A stretch of 64,000 nucleotides of DNA, taken from Diplonema papillatum. Taxonomy: Eukaryota; Euglenozoa; Diplonemea; Diplonemida; Diplonemidae. The stretch is from NCBI GenBank assembly GCA_030068145.1, contig JAPJBO010000301.1, forward strand, positions 1 to 64,000, written 5' to 3'. The notes under the pieces were generated by a model, which saw only the letters and a program-made list of their open reading frames with translations, had not been told where the DNA came from and searched no databases. The position numbers and the translations under genes are program-made. Positions 51,631 to 62,480 of this stretch are shown here, piece after piece (within the stretch, counting starts at the first letter, position 1; every line of letters starts with the position of its first letter).

Positions 51631-52712
51631 TATTTCTTGAAGGAATTAACTGTTTTTCAGACGGGCGCTTCTGGGATTTGTTTGCTGGAGTCTGCTGCCT
51701 GACACCTGCTAGCGCAAAGCGGGCCCTGTAAATCATGAAGCAGAATTTTGCGAATTTCTGTTTCGTGAATTAACTATTTTTTTCACGGATTGGGCGGTCT
51801 TCACGAGTTAGATTTTGATTAATTACGGACTGGAGTGTATACACCGATACCTTACCAGTCAATGACCAGTTACCAGTCACCGGTGCCTGATTGATTCAAT
51901 GAAGAGTTCTAGCTGTCAGCGAGGCGCTGTCATTTGACCGCGCCCGCACATGACCGCTCCACCGTGTAGGAGGCCAGGCTGCGCGAATCGCGAGCGCGCT
52001 CGGCAGTGACAGGACTACTATTATTTAGGTAACCCTTTACGGACGGGGGGCATACTTTTGTGTCAAAAAAGCCAGAATCGGAGCTGGAGTTCGGACGCTG
52101 GGCTCCAGAACAAAGACACGTCAAAACTGACACCAATGTTTGCTGATGTGAAGAGATGTGTTACGGAGCCTTCTCAGGGAGCACTATGTTTCCCAATTTG
52201 GAGTCGTAAAGTACTAAATGGTACCCCCGAAAAACGAAGTGACGAAGTACGCAATAACTGTGTCGCCTTCCTAGCGCTGGAAAACCTCCCTCCCCCCCTC
52301 CGTGGCTTAAAGGACCGAAACACGGCGCAGACGGGACCAGTGCGGTGTTGAGCACATACCCATTCCAAGCACGTTCTTGCATTCCTCCCCCTCCGTCCGT
52401 AAGGAGTTACGCACACTTTTTCATTTCTTTCCGTTTAATTAGAGGAACCCATCCGGCGAAGGTCACCCGGACACTTTACACCACCGGATTCTCAAATCGA
52501 ACTTTCGCTCTAACGAACCGTTATTTTCCATTTTATCTTTTCTCCTACGCTCGCAATGTACGGATCGACTGTATTAGGAAATATCATATGAACTTACGAA
52601 TACGGTGTTCCTGTTACTCTCGGGCCGTAACAAATCTGCCAGCAGTGGGTGGCAGGCAGTGGGCAGGCCATTGTTATCCAGTGTAATGAAGCAAAACTAC
52701 GCATTTATTTTG
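51631..52712. other. Intergenic DNA with dispersed repeats
   Basis: 52301-52386 is family D, near-identical to 37588-37675. 52461-52514 is a shared 3' tail copy (GGTCACCCGGACACTTTACA ... ACTTTCGCTCTAA). No gene is seen. Confidence 0.65.
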
Positions 52713-52905
52713 CATAAGCGCCGGCTTGGCAGGAAAGGCTCGAAGCTACGAGACAAAGAACCTAAGGGATCCCAATTGCTGTAACTACCGAACCACGCGT
52801 TGAACGGACGTGCGAGGGGTAAGTCATGCGGGTCTACCCCTACACGACATGACACACAAACACAACAGCGAAAATCGTCCTGAGTGAAAAAAACAACACA
52901 CCATT
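52713..52905 (+). repeat. Dispersed repeat family E, copy 1
   Basis: Matches 59142-59325: ATAAGCGCCGGCTTG, TGCTGTAACTACCGAACCAC, GTTGAACGGACGTG, CATGCGGGTCTACCCCTACA. Confidence 0.88.
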
Positions 52906-53835
52906 CCCACCAGGGAAGTAGCTTGAAAGGGCACTTTTGAAATGTTGCTGGTTTGCTGGCTTGGCCAATTCCGAGAAAAGACATTTGCGCTTCGCGCGAC
53001 CAAACACCCCCTGTCCCCCTACTTTCTCATGGACAACCTACCAACCCCAAACGCACATTTAAGCCCAACTGACGTCAAAAGCCTTCTCCAGTACCTCACG
53101 GTGGTCAGATGTGTCCGCACGGGCGCTATCTTTCCCATGCACTTGCTGTCCTCTGTCGTCCATGCCTCATAAAATGCGCGCATATGGTTAAGAAGACGTA
53201 CGAAAACCTAGACACAAATATAGCTCAAAGCATCTGCAGTATAACACGAAAAGCCACCAGGCAAGACCTCGTTTTTCGCATTTCTTTTTTTCCCAAATCA
53301 GCAAACAGCAAGTAAGGATAGCAAACTTAGTGTAGCTATTTCCCTGAAACCAGCAAACCAGGAAGTTCTGGGTTTGAAACAGCTAATGCAGTGTTTACTG
53401 TGTAGCTGTTTCCCTAGTTCTGCACCAATCACCCTCATTCAATCTTTCATCTGGCATATGCAACGTCGGACTCGTGCGCAACACCGATCTCGCCTGTTCT
53501 TCTTGATGCAGTCCTATCAGCGGACAGGCCTGCGAGTCTGCGTACGGGAAACCTAATTGAACTGTCGGATGAACACCCCCCCTCGTGCGCTCCCTGCATA
53601 CGTGCGTGAGGCGAGAAAAAGAAGAAAAACAAAACAGAATTGAGCACTTAATCCGCGCGAAGAGCAAGCCTTCGTGGAACCCTTTACCGCAAAGAAGTAC
53701 GGAAAACTGCTTGCCGTGCTGCCATGCCAAAGAACAGGGAAAATCCGCATGGAGGCGCGCACAAACAAGCCCCGGGTTCCTTCACACTAAAAGAAAAACG
53801 GGGAAGGAACCCCCCAAGATACTGTCCCCCACTAA
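52906..53835. other. Unassigned region before the LSU fragment
   Basis: Short open frames only (for example 52942-53172, 76 aa, no domain). 53210-53300 shares a AAAGCATCTGCAG...CACGAAAAGCC block with 57085-57170, another dispersed repeat. Confidence 0.45.
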
Positions 53836-54240
53836 GTCGACAGAACAATGTAGGTAAGGGAAGTCGGCAAACCGGATCCGTAACTTCGGGAAAAGAATTG
53901 GCTCTGAGGACACATGCGGGATTGTCAGTGCGGGTTTAGGTCTGGGCTCAGATTGAAGGTGCTGTGAGTGAGTGGCGCTCTCGGGTGCTACCCGCGGCTC
54001 CCGATTTCCCCCAGACCTTCTTGCATGTTGTGCCCGGCATGAAGTTTCAGCTTGGAACTGTTGCGAACAAGAGGAATCCAACTGGTTAATTAAACCACAG
54101 CATTTCACTTCATCACAGGGCGAGCGGAATGTTCTGCCCAGTGAACCAAAAGCTTGAAAAGAGGCGGGCAACTGATAGCACGCTAAGCCCATTAGCAGTC
54201 ACGCGCGGCAACCGGGGCAGGCCCGAAGACCACTAAGTCA
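53836..54240 (+). rRNA. LSU rRNA fragment (probably pseudogene)
   Basis: GTCGACAGAACAATGTAGG, GGTAAGGGAAGTCGGCAAAC, GGATCCGTAACTTCGGGA and TTGGCTCTGAGGACA follow in the order and spacing of eukaryotic 25-28S rRNA (middle of the molecule). After a variable stretch come CTTGGAACTGTTGCGAACAA, GGAATCCAACTGGTTAATTA, TGTTCTGCCCAGTG and AAGAGGCGGGCAACTGATAG. These match the conserved peptidyl-transferase-side helices with several substitutions. About 400 nt of an expected 3-4 kb is present, and flanking DNA is not rDNA. A dispersed degenerate copy is more likely than a working gene piece, though fragmented rRNAs exist in some protists. Confidence 0.85.
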
Positions 54241-54690
54241 TACCCGGAAGCTTGAAAAAGAAGGCGGGGTAACTGATAGCAGGCCGCGCAGAACCACCAA
54301 GTCTGCCAGAAATCACGCGCAGCAACCGGGGCAGGCCCGAAGACCACTAAGTCATACCCGGAAGCTTGAAAAAAGAAGGCGGGGTAACTGATAGCAGGCC
54401 GCGCAGAACCACTAAGTCTATCAGAAATCACGCGCAGCAACCGGGGCAGGCCCGAAGACCACTAAGTCATATCCGGAAGCTTGAAAAAAGAAGGCGGGGT
54501 AACTGATAGCAGGCCGCGAAGAACCACCAAGTCTATCAGAAATCACGCGCAACAACCGGGGCAGGCCCGAAGACCACTAAGTCATATCCGGAAGCTTGAA
54601 AAAAGAAGGCGGGGTAACTGATAGCAGGCCGCGAGGAACCACCAAGTCTATCAGAAATCATGCGCAGCAACCGGGGCAGACCCGAAGACC
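54175..54690 (+). repeat. 115-bp tandem array derived from LSU rRNA
   Basis: ACCGGGGCAGGCCCGAAGAC recurs at 54211, 54325, 54440, 54555 and 54670 (114-115 bp apart). Each unit contains AAGGCGGGGTAACTGATAGC and ATCACGCGCAGCAACCGGGG, which extend the LSU fragment just upstream; the array is a local amplification of part of that copy. Confidence 0.85.
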
Positions 54691-55505
54691 ACTCTAGGGG
54701 ATGAGGACCAAGGATGCACAGAGTTTGGAAAGCATCCAGCTGCGCTTGGGCTAGCTCAGCGGCGCCGCAAAACGAAACATTTCTCTCGAAGAGCAGACAC
54801 TAGATTCGTCAAGTTAGTTGTTTAGCAGATTCCCTCGAAAATTCGCGAGACTCCTTGGGCCCCTTAGGGCCGGAGGAGAAGGGTTTCGTGCGCCTTCTGA
54901 GGAAGGGTCAAGCTCAAGAGTTCTACGACTTCAAAATGGTGAACCTGGGGGCATTGGAAAGGGTTCGTAGTTCGTAGCGCAGCAAACATCGTTCCTTGTT
55001 GCCGTGTCTTCCCTCACCGTGGGAGGGCAGTGTCCGACACACCAGTTCGTCTCTGCCCTTTTTCAGCTAGCTATACGTCAAACCCGTTATTTGTGGTTTA
55101 GAAGTTAAAGTCTCCGGTTGACCGTAGAGGCTTAAGTATGGCCGGGGGTTGAGAAAATTAAGAGGGTGTAGCTCGTTTCGGGTGTTGTGTCACTCCGTTG
55201 TGAAACCTTGTGAAGTCCCCTAACGCGTTTAGAGGGTGCTTGGGATTGGGTAGGGTGTGGTCGTTCTGCTACGGCGTGAAAAGCCAGGAAATTTCGACGC
55301 CAATCTTCGACTCTTGTTTGTGTTCACCGGGCTGCGTGCTCGTCAGGAAGATCCCGGTGCCTTTGCTCTCCATCGATTTCGCGGAGAGTACGCCGTGTTC
55401 TACCAGCAGTGACCAGGAGTATCCCTTCTCCAGATACACGATCAACAAGCTGTCGGAATGCGCTGCTAGGTATGGCTGCAAACTGCAGCGACCCAAACTT
55501 ATATA
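54691..55505. other. Unassigned
   Basis: 54691-54720 (GAAGACCACTCTAGGGGATG) may continue the LSU copy. An inverted shared-tail remnant lies at 55105-55130 (TTAAAGTCTCCGGTTGACC). Frames at 55210-55506 are open on both strands without domains. Confidence 0.4.
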
Positions 55506-55730
55506 ACATGCAGGGTCACAAAACCTTGTGTCTTTTTTTAAGCGCTGCCGCGGGGCCGATGGCCCCCAAGCTTTTTTTTTTTTTTTTTTGGATTTTTTTT
55601 TTTTTGCTCAACTTTATCAAAAATTACTGCAGTGTTTGTTCCAAAATTTTAAAATTTAAAAAACCCAATTTTTTCTGGAAAAAAAGGGTGGCCATTTACC
55701 AAAAAGACACAAGGTTTTGACCCTGCATGA
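55506..55730. mobile_element. MITE with TA duplication, copy 2
   Basis: 225 bp with the same inverted ends as 31213-31419 (ACATGCAGGGTC ... GACCCTGCATGA), flanked by TA. The interior has long T and A runs and differs in length from copy 1. Confidence 0.85.
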
Positions 55731-56419
55731 TAACCCCTGCACACGTATGCCGACGATACGACGAGGCTCAGCCGGTTCTAACAAATCAAAAGGAGTAACC
55801 GAAAACTGCCCCGCAAACAAACGCAGTCGTCGGAAACACTCTTTCTCTAAGCAATGCCCACCTAAGCAACTTCCGCCGATGAAGAACCCTGCCGGAAACC
55901 GCCTTCGGGGTGGGGTAGTCTGACACAAGCTGTTGTCAGCGGAAAAAACGCACACAAACTAAACAAAAAGCGACCTCGCCGCAACTTTCAACCGGAGACT
56001 CAAAACAAATACAACCGCGAAACCTGGAAACTCGGAAGCCGTGCAATAAACGAAATAAGTGAAGCGAACTTTGACTCTAAAAAGTAAACCACCCGAGCCC
56101 CTCAAGCACACCAAAAGGTCGTCTGGAACTTTTCAATCTGTACACTCCATAGGAGGCTGTCGAAGGCCAGTGTTTGCGCTAAGGAAGAAGGCGGCCGATT
56201 TCGGCCGGAAGAGAGAAAGAAGAAAAAAAACTGAAACTCCGACCGGCCGATAATTGCCGGCTAATTTTTGGAAGGTCTGCCGAGCAGACCAATCAAGAAA
56301 GGGTATATTGTTACGGGTTGTATATTTAGTGCACGCTTTCGTTATGGGCATTTGTGTCTAGTTTTTTTGTTCGTCTTCTTAACAACATGGTGGTCCTTTT
56401 GAAGAAAAAGAAGAAAAAG
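55731..56419. other. Unassigned, with repeat pieces
   Basis: 55800-56085 shares blocks with 48860-49050 and includes AGTGAAGCGAACTTTGACTC, a partial shared tail. 56220-56270 contains GGCCGATAATTGCCGGC, a small palindrome. No gene. Confidence 0.45.
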
Positions 56420-56624
56420 GCCGCCCTTACCGAGGACGGATGCCATTCTTTTGCAAATGGAGTTACCATTGTTATCCAACTGGGCCCAAAAGGCACCTTC
56501 CCCGCGGAGATTGCCACCGATTTAATGAGCCGTCTCCAGACCCACTGTTAATCCATTTACTCTGAGAATTGCATGGCTTAATCCTTGAAACAAGCATATG
56601 GCTACTGGCAGGATCAACCAGGTT
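56420..56624 (-). rRNA. SSU rRNA 5'-end fragment
   Basis: On the minus strand from 56624: ACCTGGTTGATCCTGCCAGT, then CATATGCTTGTTTCAAGGA, TTAAGCCATGCAATTCTCAG, GGCTCATTAAATCGG, AGTTGGATAACAATGGTAAC. This is the universally conserved 5' end of 18S rRNA with diverged intervening helices. TTTCAAGGATTAAGCC replaces the usual TCTCAAAGATTAAGCC. Similarity fades after about 200 nt. It is either a degenerate copy or the start of a highly divergent SSU; no further SSU follows here. Confidence 0.88.
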
Positions 56625-56689
56625 TCTTGTCACTCAATCCAGACTGGACCGAGGAAAATCTGACGAATCAGAGATTCCCCGATACCAGA

Positions 56690-56830
56690 GATTGTATCGT
56701 GTCGGGCGCTTCCTTTTGTTTGTGCGTGCCGATTGATGGGGTTCCCACTTGTATCCCCCCTGTGTCATTTTCAGGTAAGGAATTCTGAAGGGCAACCCGC
56801 GCAAAATTGTTAGTGCTAAAAAAAGCTGGC
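56690..56830 (-). repeat. Family F repeat, inverted copy
   Basis: Reverse complement of 36355-36530: TTTTGTTTGTGCGTGCCG, TTCCCACTTGTAT and TCAGGTAAGGAATTCTGA blocks. Confidence 0.8.
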
Positions 56831-57192
56831 GTTTGAAGAAGGCTTTGCTTTTTTTTTTTGGGCCTTCGACAGTGTGCGCGCTATCTGCCGGCTTGCCGGC
56901 CGATTAACTTAACAGGAGAAATACAACCCTGTTAAGGTAGTCGATGCGAGGCGGCCATCCTGGCCCAGTTGCCGAGGTCTGAAATAACAATATCCTTTAA
57001 ACATCGCGTTCGTCGCTGCCCTCGCATTTCACTCTACATGTGCGCAGGTTGCTCGTAGGCCGTCCAGAGCTGTCTCGTTCGTCCAAATGACCAAAGCATC
57101 TGCAGAATACCACGAAAAGCCTCCGGGCAAAACCCGGTTTTCACACATGTCTTTTTCAAAGGTAGTATTTTCCGGAAGGCCAACCCGGAAGC
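56831..57192. other. Unassigned, with a perfect hairpin
   Basis: CTTAACAGG (about 56916), an 11-nt loop, then CCTGTTAAG form a perfect 9-bp stem. 57085-57170 shares a block with 53210-53300. No gene. Confidence 0.5.
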
Positions 57193-57486
57193 GTGAGGCC
57201 ACGCAGGTTGCGTGCGCATGCGGAAGGTGAACGCGCTGCAGTACATCGACCAACTCATTTGTTCGACGCGATCTGCCACGTTCCAGCTCGCTCCGACCAC
57301 TGCACCCTCTGCGGACACTCGCTAGCTGTCGACGCTCACGGCGGCAGCCCCATCCTGAAGTGCAAATACTGCCGCCGCGTCACTGCTGCTGTGTGCGCTC
57401 GGATCGGCGCCGCTCAAGCGGCTACCTTACACTCGTTTGTTTGCAAAGATTGCTCCGTTCTTCCTCCTGACTTGTTCCCGGACTAG
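57193..57486 (+). CDS. Small Cys-rich putative zinc-binding protein or exon
   Basis: 97-codon frame. It contains four Cys pairs or singles spaced like a treble-clef or PHD-type finger: CTLC, then KCKYC, a lone Cys in TAAVCAR, then FVCKDC near the end, plus His residues between. Cys pairing in a single frame is unlikely by chance, but no family is recognised and it could be one exon or a transposon fragment. GC content and codon use resemble the genes elsewhere in the window. Confidence 0.4.
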   Translation: MRPRRLRAHAEGERAAVHRPTHLFDAICHVPARSDHCTLCGHSLAVDAHGGSPILKCKYCRRVTAAVCARIGAAQAATLHSFVCKDCSVLPPDLFPD

Positions 57487-58924
57487 AACGATACGTACTA
57501 CTACTACTGTGTAGTCTGTTGTCTTAGATTGCTGCTGCCTATCAAGTTCAAACTACTACTACTAGTGCAAAGGCGTCAACGCCACTGCGATCTTACATGG
57601 CCGTATGTTTTGCCAAACGATGTCACTTGGGTCCTTGAACCAATTTCCCATTGTCTGCCGCTGGAAACCCCGCGGCCAAGTGTTTACGTTTACGTGCACC
57701 TGGTGATTCCTGGGTTGTGGTGCAGATGACCTTCCGCAGGATGATGCAATACTACCTCCCTCCCCTCTTTGCCTTCCCGAAAAATAAATAAAGAAACCGC
57801 ACAAAAACGAACTTTCACTCTAAAAAACGACGAAGGTCACCCGGAGACTTTAAAACCCCGGAGTTTCAAGCGAACTTTACGAAAACGAAGTTTCAGTCTA
57901 AAAAAAAAGAAAAAAAAAAAAATAGAGAATGTGGATGCACGAGCAAGCGGGGTTCGTACGGATAGAAGAAACTGACCGTTCTATCCGTAACGTAAAACAC
58001 GCGAACGTACTGAGGCCACAGCAGGTCGAAGTAGCAGTGCACTGCGAAAAGTAGAAACCTCATTTTGCAGGCAACCGCAGCTTCAGATTTGGAATATTTT
58101 ACTCATACAGCGCAGAATGGCCCCGCATAGTCAAATTGCAAACCCCCCCCCCTTGCCTTGTATCCCAATCGGACAGCAAATCTTGTTCCCTTTTATCCGC
58201 AACAAGTTCTGTTCCGTTTATCCCGTTGGGATATACGGAAAATTCACCGAAGTAAACCCCCGCAAAGCCACCAACACACACGAACGAGTCGCAAAGGAAA
58301 ATAATATATCCAGAAAAAAAGAATAGGCGCGATGTTTGTTTGTACGTGCCGGGGGAGGATTAGCCTGTTAGTGAGTGATAGTGAGTGAATATGATCGGTA
58401 GGCTAAACTTCTCCCAAACACGCTGCCAGCGTTCTCTTTCGTGTTTACAATTAATTGTTATTACGAAAAAAACACCAAGCAAAATAAGCGAAGTCACCAG
58501 ACACCAGAACGACGTAAATCGTCGACCGCAACAGAAACGCGGCGGACAAGGAATCGTCTCTCAGTGAGTGCCCCTTTGGACCGCAGAAGATGGGGAGGTC
58601 GTTCGCTTTGCGCAGAACTCGCTGTGCTTGCATTCTACGACCCTATACATCTTATGCTGGTTACGTGGAAAAGCTAGCAAGCAACGATCACCGAGTTCGT
58701 TCGTACCCCGAACCCGATTTAGTTCTAGAAGAAGCTCCAAAGCCACTCGAAGTTGAGCTTGGCCACCCTCAAGTTTTCCTCCCCTTTCACTGGTGTCCCG
58801 ATGGGAGAGAGGTTTAACCGCTTTACACGCAAGTGCAAAGGGCTGTTTCACAGTGAGCTTACCCGTGTGACTTCTGTCTGCGGTTGAATGATGATATAGC
58901 AACGTCAACGCCACGCCGCGCATT
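57487..58924. other. Intergenic DNA with a shared-tail copy
   Basis: 57808-57827 and 57834-57903 carry GCACAAAAACGAACTTTCAC, then GGTCACCCGGAGACTTTAAA and TTTCAAGCGAACTTTACG ending TCTAAAAAAAA. This is the copy with the clearest A-rich end. The rest holds only short frames. Confidence 0.6.
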
Positions 58925-59130
58925 TTGCGGTGGACCTGACGGCTCTGAGGACACGTGCGAGATGTCAGAGCGAGGGACGTTTTGAGTCCTCGACGCGTCG
59001 TCGGGTTCGATCCAGAGGCACGATTGGGCCTGGTCGACGCCCTGCGAAGTCGAAGACGGACCCCGTCGCGCGCATGGTGCATCGTGCCGGCGGAGCCCGC
59101 GCACAACTTCGTTAGCGTGAGCGCCACTGC
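58925..59130 (+). rRNA. Second LSU rRNA fragment, first part (pseudogene)
   Basis: GACGGCTCTGAGGACACGTG followed by CGAGATGTCAGAGCGAG parallels GGCTCTGAGGACACATGCGG followed by GATTGTCAGTGCGGG at 53893-53935, more diverged. It is cut at about 59130 by family E sequence. Confidence 0.6.
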
Positions 59131-59141
59131 TTTTTTTTTTT

Positions 59142-59325
59142 ACATAAGCGCCAGCTTGAAAGGAAATGCTCGACGATGCTGCCCGACAGAGAACAGAAGG
59201 GATCCAAAGTGCTGTAACTACCGAACCACGTGTTGAACGGACGTGAGGTCATGCGGGTCTTCCCCTACACGACAAATCACACAAACACAACAGGTCAAAA
59301 GTCCTGAGTGAGAAAACAACACACG
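59142..59325 (+). repeat. Dispersed repeat family E, copy 2
   Basis: Partner of 52713-52905; sits between the two parts of the second LSU copy. Confidence 0.88.
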
Positions 59326-59639
59326 GTGGTGTAAGCGAAGAACAAATCAGATTGTATTTGTATTGTATTTGCCCCTTACCTCTATATTTCCCCCCTTCCA
59401 TTCGGAGTCGAAGCAGCTACGTCGAGTATTTTCTTGTGTTAACAATGCATTGTTGGTACTAAAAATTAGTAGTTGGCAGCGTACTAAAAGCAACTCACCA
59501 AATCAGGTGAAAAGCCGCTAGTGCGCACAAGCAAACGGAAGCGCCATACTAAATTTTTTGTGGTTCCTGAAGGCCCTCCTCCACTGCGGACACACGTGGT
59601 GAGGTGATTCTTCCTCGTTTTCGCGTTGCTCGGGCCATT
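59326..59639 (+). repeat. Other dispersed repeat pieces inside the LSU relic
   Basis: 59440-59560 matches the GCATTGTTGG...AGTTGGCAGCGTAC family seen at 15925 and 18120, preceded by GTCGAGTATTTTCTTGTG as in family B 3' regions. Confidence 0.7.
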
Positions 59640-59790
59640 ATTTGGGCCTAAACGAGCAGTTTAGCTCGTTTAGCAGTGTCTGCAATGAAGTGTCTGCTTG
59701 GAACTGTTACGAACTCTTATGAAACGAGGAGGAATCCAACTGGCTAACACAGGGCTAACTTTGGCCCGAGTCAATCCATCTCTTCGAAAC
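59640..59790 (+). rRNA. Second LSU rRNA fragment, later part (pseudogene)
   Basis: GCTTGGAACTGTTACGAAC, then GAGGAATCCAACTGGCTAAC, CACAGGGCTAACT. It matches the later half of the fragment at 53836-54240, with a small insertion (TCTTATGAAACG). Order and strand agree with 58925-59130, so one LSU copy has been split by about 500 bp of repeats. Confidence 0.65.
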
Positions 59791-60342
59791 GTCTGAATGG
59801 TGAGGCCATCATTCAAAAGAAAAGGAATCCGAGAGGACCATATACTGGCCGAACCTGGGGGGTACCCCAGTGTGGGCCAGTTCGCAAAAGAGTGCATGCC
59901 GCCACAACACCAACGCCGCCAGAAGTGTGCCCACCGCGATCCTGCTTGGGCCATCAGGCGTGGACCATACACCCCACCACAACACATGGGCTTTTGACAG
60001 GGGGCCGAAACTGTGTACATATCTCTCGCCCAAGTTGAACAAAAAAAAAAAACTAGTGGAAAACATGAGAACGTGGCTAATCACCTGGGCATTCCGGTGA
60101 TGGCACATCTACAGGGAGACGAAGTCCGCATACTAAAAATCTGGCGGCTTCTGCGATGAGAAAATACAAATAAGAGCGAACATTCGCGCTTAACACCAAG
60201 AACAGTCTGAATACGGTCATTCAACCACCCGCAACCACCTCACGAAGAGAAGGATTCCAGTCCTCAGGGACTGGTTCCTTACTTCACAGAGTCTTATACT
60301 CACAGAGTCTTGTACTCTCTTCTCTTTTCTGTTGTTGTATAG
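59791..60342. other. Unassigned
   Basis: A CCGAGAGGACC stretch at 59828 recalls the sarcin-ricin loop but lacks AGTA before it. Otherwise nothing is recognised. Confidence 0.4.
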
Positions 60343-60480
60343 ACACCTGCTTTGTAGGACTTGAGGAGGCTGCCAGCTGAGCAAAGATCGGCGATAAATG
60401 TGCTGCTGCCCACACGAAACACAGGTGAATCTGGGTTCAGTGGCGGGCGTAACCGTTCAACAAGGGGAGCATTTATTTTC
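60343..60480 (+). repeat. SINE-like family B copy (MITE-free site)
   Basis: ACACCTGCTTTGTAGGAC, TTGAGGAGGCTGCCAGCTG, CCCACACGAAACACAGGTGA, GGTTCAGTGGCGGGCGTAA. The upstream TTGTTGTATAG is the undisturbed equivalent of the MITE insertion site at 31211. Confidence 0.85.
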
Positions 60481-61854
60481 TCTTTTTCCCCGAAGATTTC
60501 ATGCTAGCATCATCAAACCGTGAATGAAAAGGCAGTGGCCTGCTCATTTTATTAGACTAAGAACGACTCTGCATGCAACCCCCCCCCCCCCAGGCATCTT
60601 GTTAAGAACCATCCATCCATCCATCAGTGCAAGCACCCCCCGCTCTTCAAACCCAAGAAACATTTTCCCCCCGTTGAGACCTGCCGGCCCTAAAACGGCA
60701 CAGGACTGGTTCTCCATTGACAAACGCCTTGCTTAAGCTCGGCACCCGGTTGCTTTGGCAACCTGTCGCTTTTGTGACGCCACAAACTTCGTTTCCCGAG
60801 ACGTTACCATACGGCCCAACCCCCGAACACCAAGAGAGGTACAGTTTGGAAGGGACTGCATGTCAAAGCAGGAAAAGGCATATGGAAACGCTCAGAACCG
60901 ATAAAGAACAAAAAAAGTCGTAACCCAACACAGGACGAGAAGGAAGGAGCAGCACCACCAGAACCGAGAAAGAACAAAAAAAGAAGAATACTACGCACCA
61001 AACCCACCACCCACCCCAACCCGGGCTTCCTTTTTACCCCTGCAAACCCGTGAATAGGTGCTACGGGAGTATCTGGCAACCGCTGCTTAACAGTGCATGC
61101 TAATCCATGTGGTTCATGTACTTAAAAGAACTCAATGCTTAACAGTGCTCACGTGGGCGGTGTCTTCGGACAGCACCTCGTGATGTTCGCATCACAAAAC
61201 AAATAAGACAGTGAAATGGTCGTTACCTGGTCGGGTTTCGCTCGCGACCGTTTCCTGAACAATCCTTCACTCAATCCGCGGTTAAATAACCTGGCCTCAG
61301 TGGTGCAAGCACCACGCGCTCTTCAAACCCAAGAAACATTTTCCCCCCAATTCCTCCATCCTTCGTCAAACCCCGCGGTTTAAAATCAAAACATGGCCTG
61401 CAAACTTAGCATAGTGGCGCAAGCACCACGCGCTCTTCATACAGAACAAACTATTCCCCCTTAATAAAAGAAGAAAACGTCCGCCGCAAATCAACATACT
61501 ACTACTATGGAGTGCTCCCCGCCCCAGGCTCGCGCAAAACTCAGATCAGAGGGGGAGGGCTACCGAAACCTCGGCTGCCATCCCCAGCAGAGTGAGTTCA
61601 CCGCAGCCGTGCCCACCTCGCTGACGCTTTCAGTCAGTTCCACACCAGTGTATTCCAGCCCCAGACGCAGGAGCTTTATCACCACCCGAGTTCTCAACAG
61701 AGTCCGCCGGCAGACTTCGACACATCCCGAAACAGTAGGGCCAACCCAAGCCGCATTCGCCGGCCATACATGGCGCTAACCACCACTTCACCAATTCACC
61801 GATTTTGCGTTTATTATTTTTTGACACCACTTCACCTCATCATGGCACTCACTG
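60481..61854. other. Intergenic DNA with short repeats
   Basis: A 48-bp block (GCAAGCACCACGCGCTCTTC then AAACCCAAGAAACATTTTCC) occurs at 60628, 61303 and, diverged, 61410. 61055-61165 is the dispersed 105-bp repeat shared with 17725-17835. A C run lies at 60579-60591. No supported gene. Confidence 0.65.
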
Positions 61855-62480
61855 CTCGCCGCTTCACCACTTCATGCCGTACTGCGCTTAGCCACTTTCA
61901 TCGTCATGCCTTACTTCGCCACGTCACCGCTTCACCGTGCTCCGCCATTTCACCACTTCATGCCGTACTGCGCTTAGCCACTTTCATCGTCATGCCCTAC
62001 TTCGCCACGTCACCGCTTCACCGTGCTCCGCCATTTCACCACTTCATGCCGTACTGCGCTTAGCCACTTTCATCGTCATGCCTTACTTCGCCACGTCACC
62101 GCTTCACCGTGCTCCGCCATTTCACCACTTCATGCCGTACTGCGCTTAGCCACTTTCATCGTCATGCCCTACTTCGCCACGTCACCGCTTCACCGTGCTC
62201 CGCCATTTCACCACTTCATGCCGTACTGCGCTTAGCCACTTTCATCGTCATGCCTTACTTCGCCACGTCACCGCTTCACCGTGCTCCGCCATTTCACCAC
62301 TTCATGCCGTACTGCGCTTAGCCACTTTCATCGTCATGCCCTACTTCGCCACGTCACCGCTTCACCGTGCTCCGCCATTTCACCACTTCATGCCGTACTG
62401 CGCTTAGCCACTTTCATCGTCATGCACGTCACCGCTTCACCGTGCTCCGCCATTTCACCACTTCATGCCGTACTGCGCTT
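61855..62480 (+). repeat. 86-bp satellite with dimeric (172-bp) order
   Basis: Units repeat every 86 bp (landmarks 61937, 62023, 62109, 62195, 62281, 62367). Alternate units read CATGCCTTACTT and CATGCCCTACTT in strict succession, so amplification was by 172-bp dimers. The last unit is shortened at 62424. The flanks contain diverged CACTTCATGCCGTACTGCGC motifs from 61790 and up to 62560. Frames through it are repeat artefacts. Confidence 0.95.

Noticed and set aside
56925..56945. CCCTGTTAAGGTAG resembling LSU rRNA
   Set aside because: It is explained by a perfect 9-bp hairpin stem; only about 10 nt match.
58990..59025. GGGTTCGATCCAGAG as a possible tRNA T-arm
   Set aside because: No matching acceptor, D-arm or anticodon arm upstream; it lies in the second LSU relic.
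59828..59845. CCGAGAGGACC resembling the sarcin-ricin loop
   Set aside because: The invariant AGTA before GAGAGG is not present and the flanks do not align convincingly.
61855..62480. CRISPR-like spacing of repeats
   Set aside because: Eukaryotic context; units are contiguous and the 'spacers' are identical, so it is a satellite.
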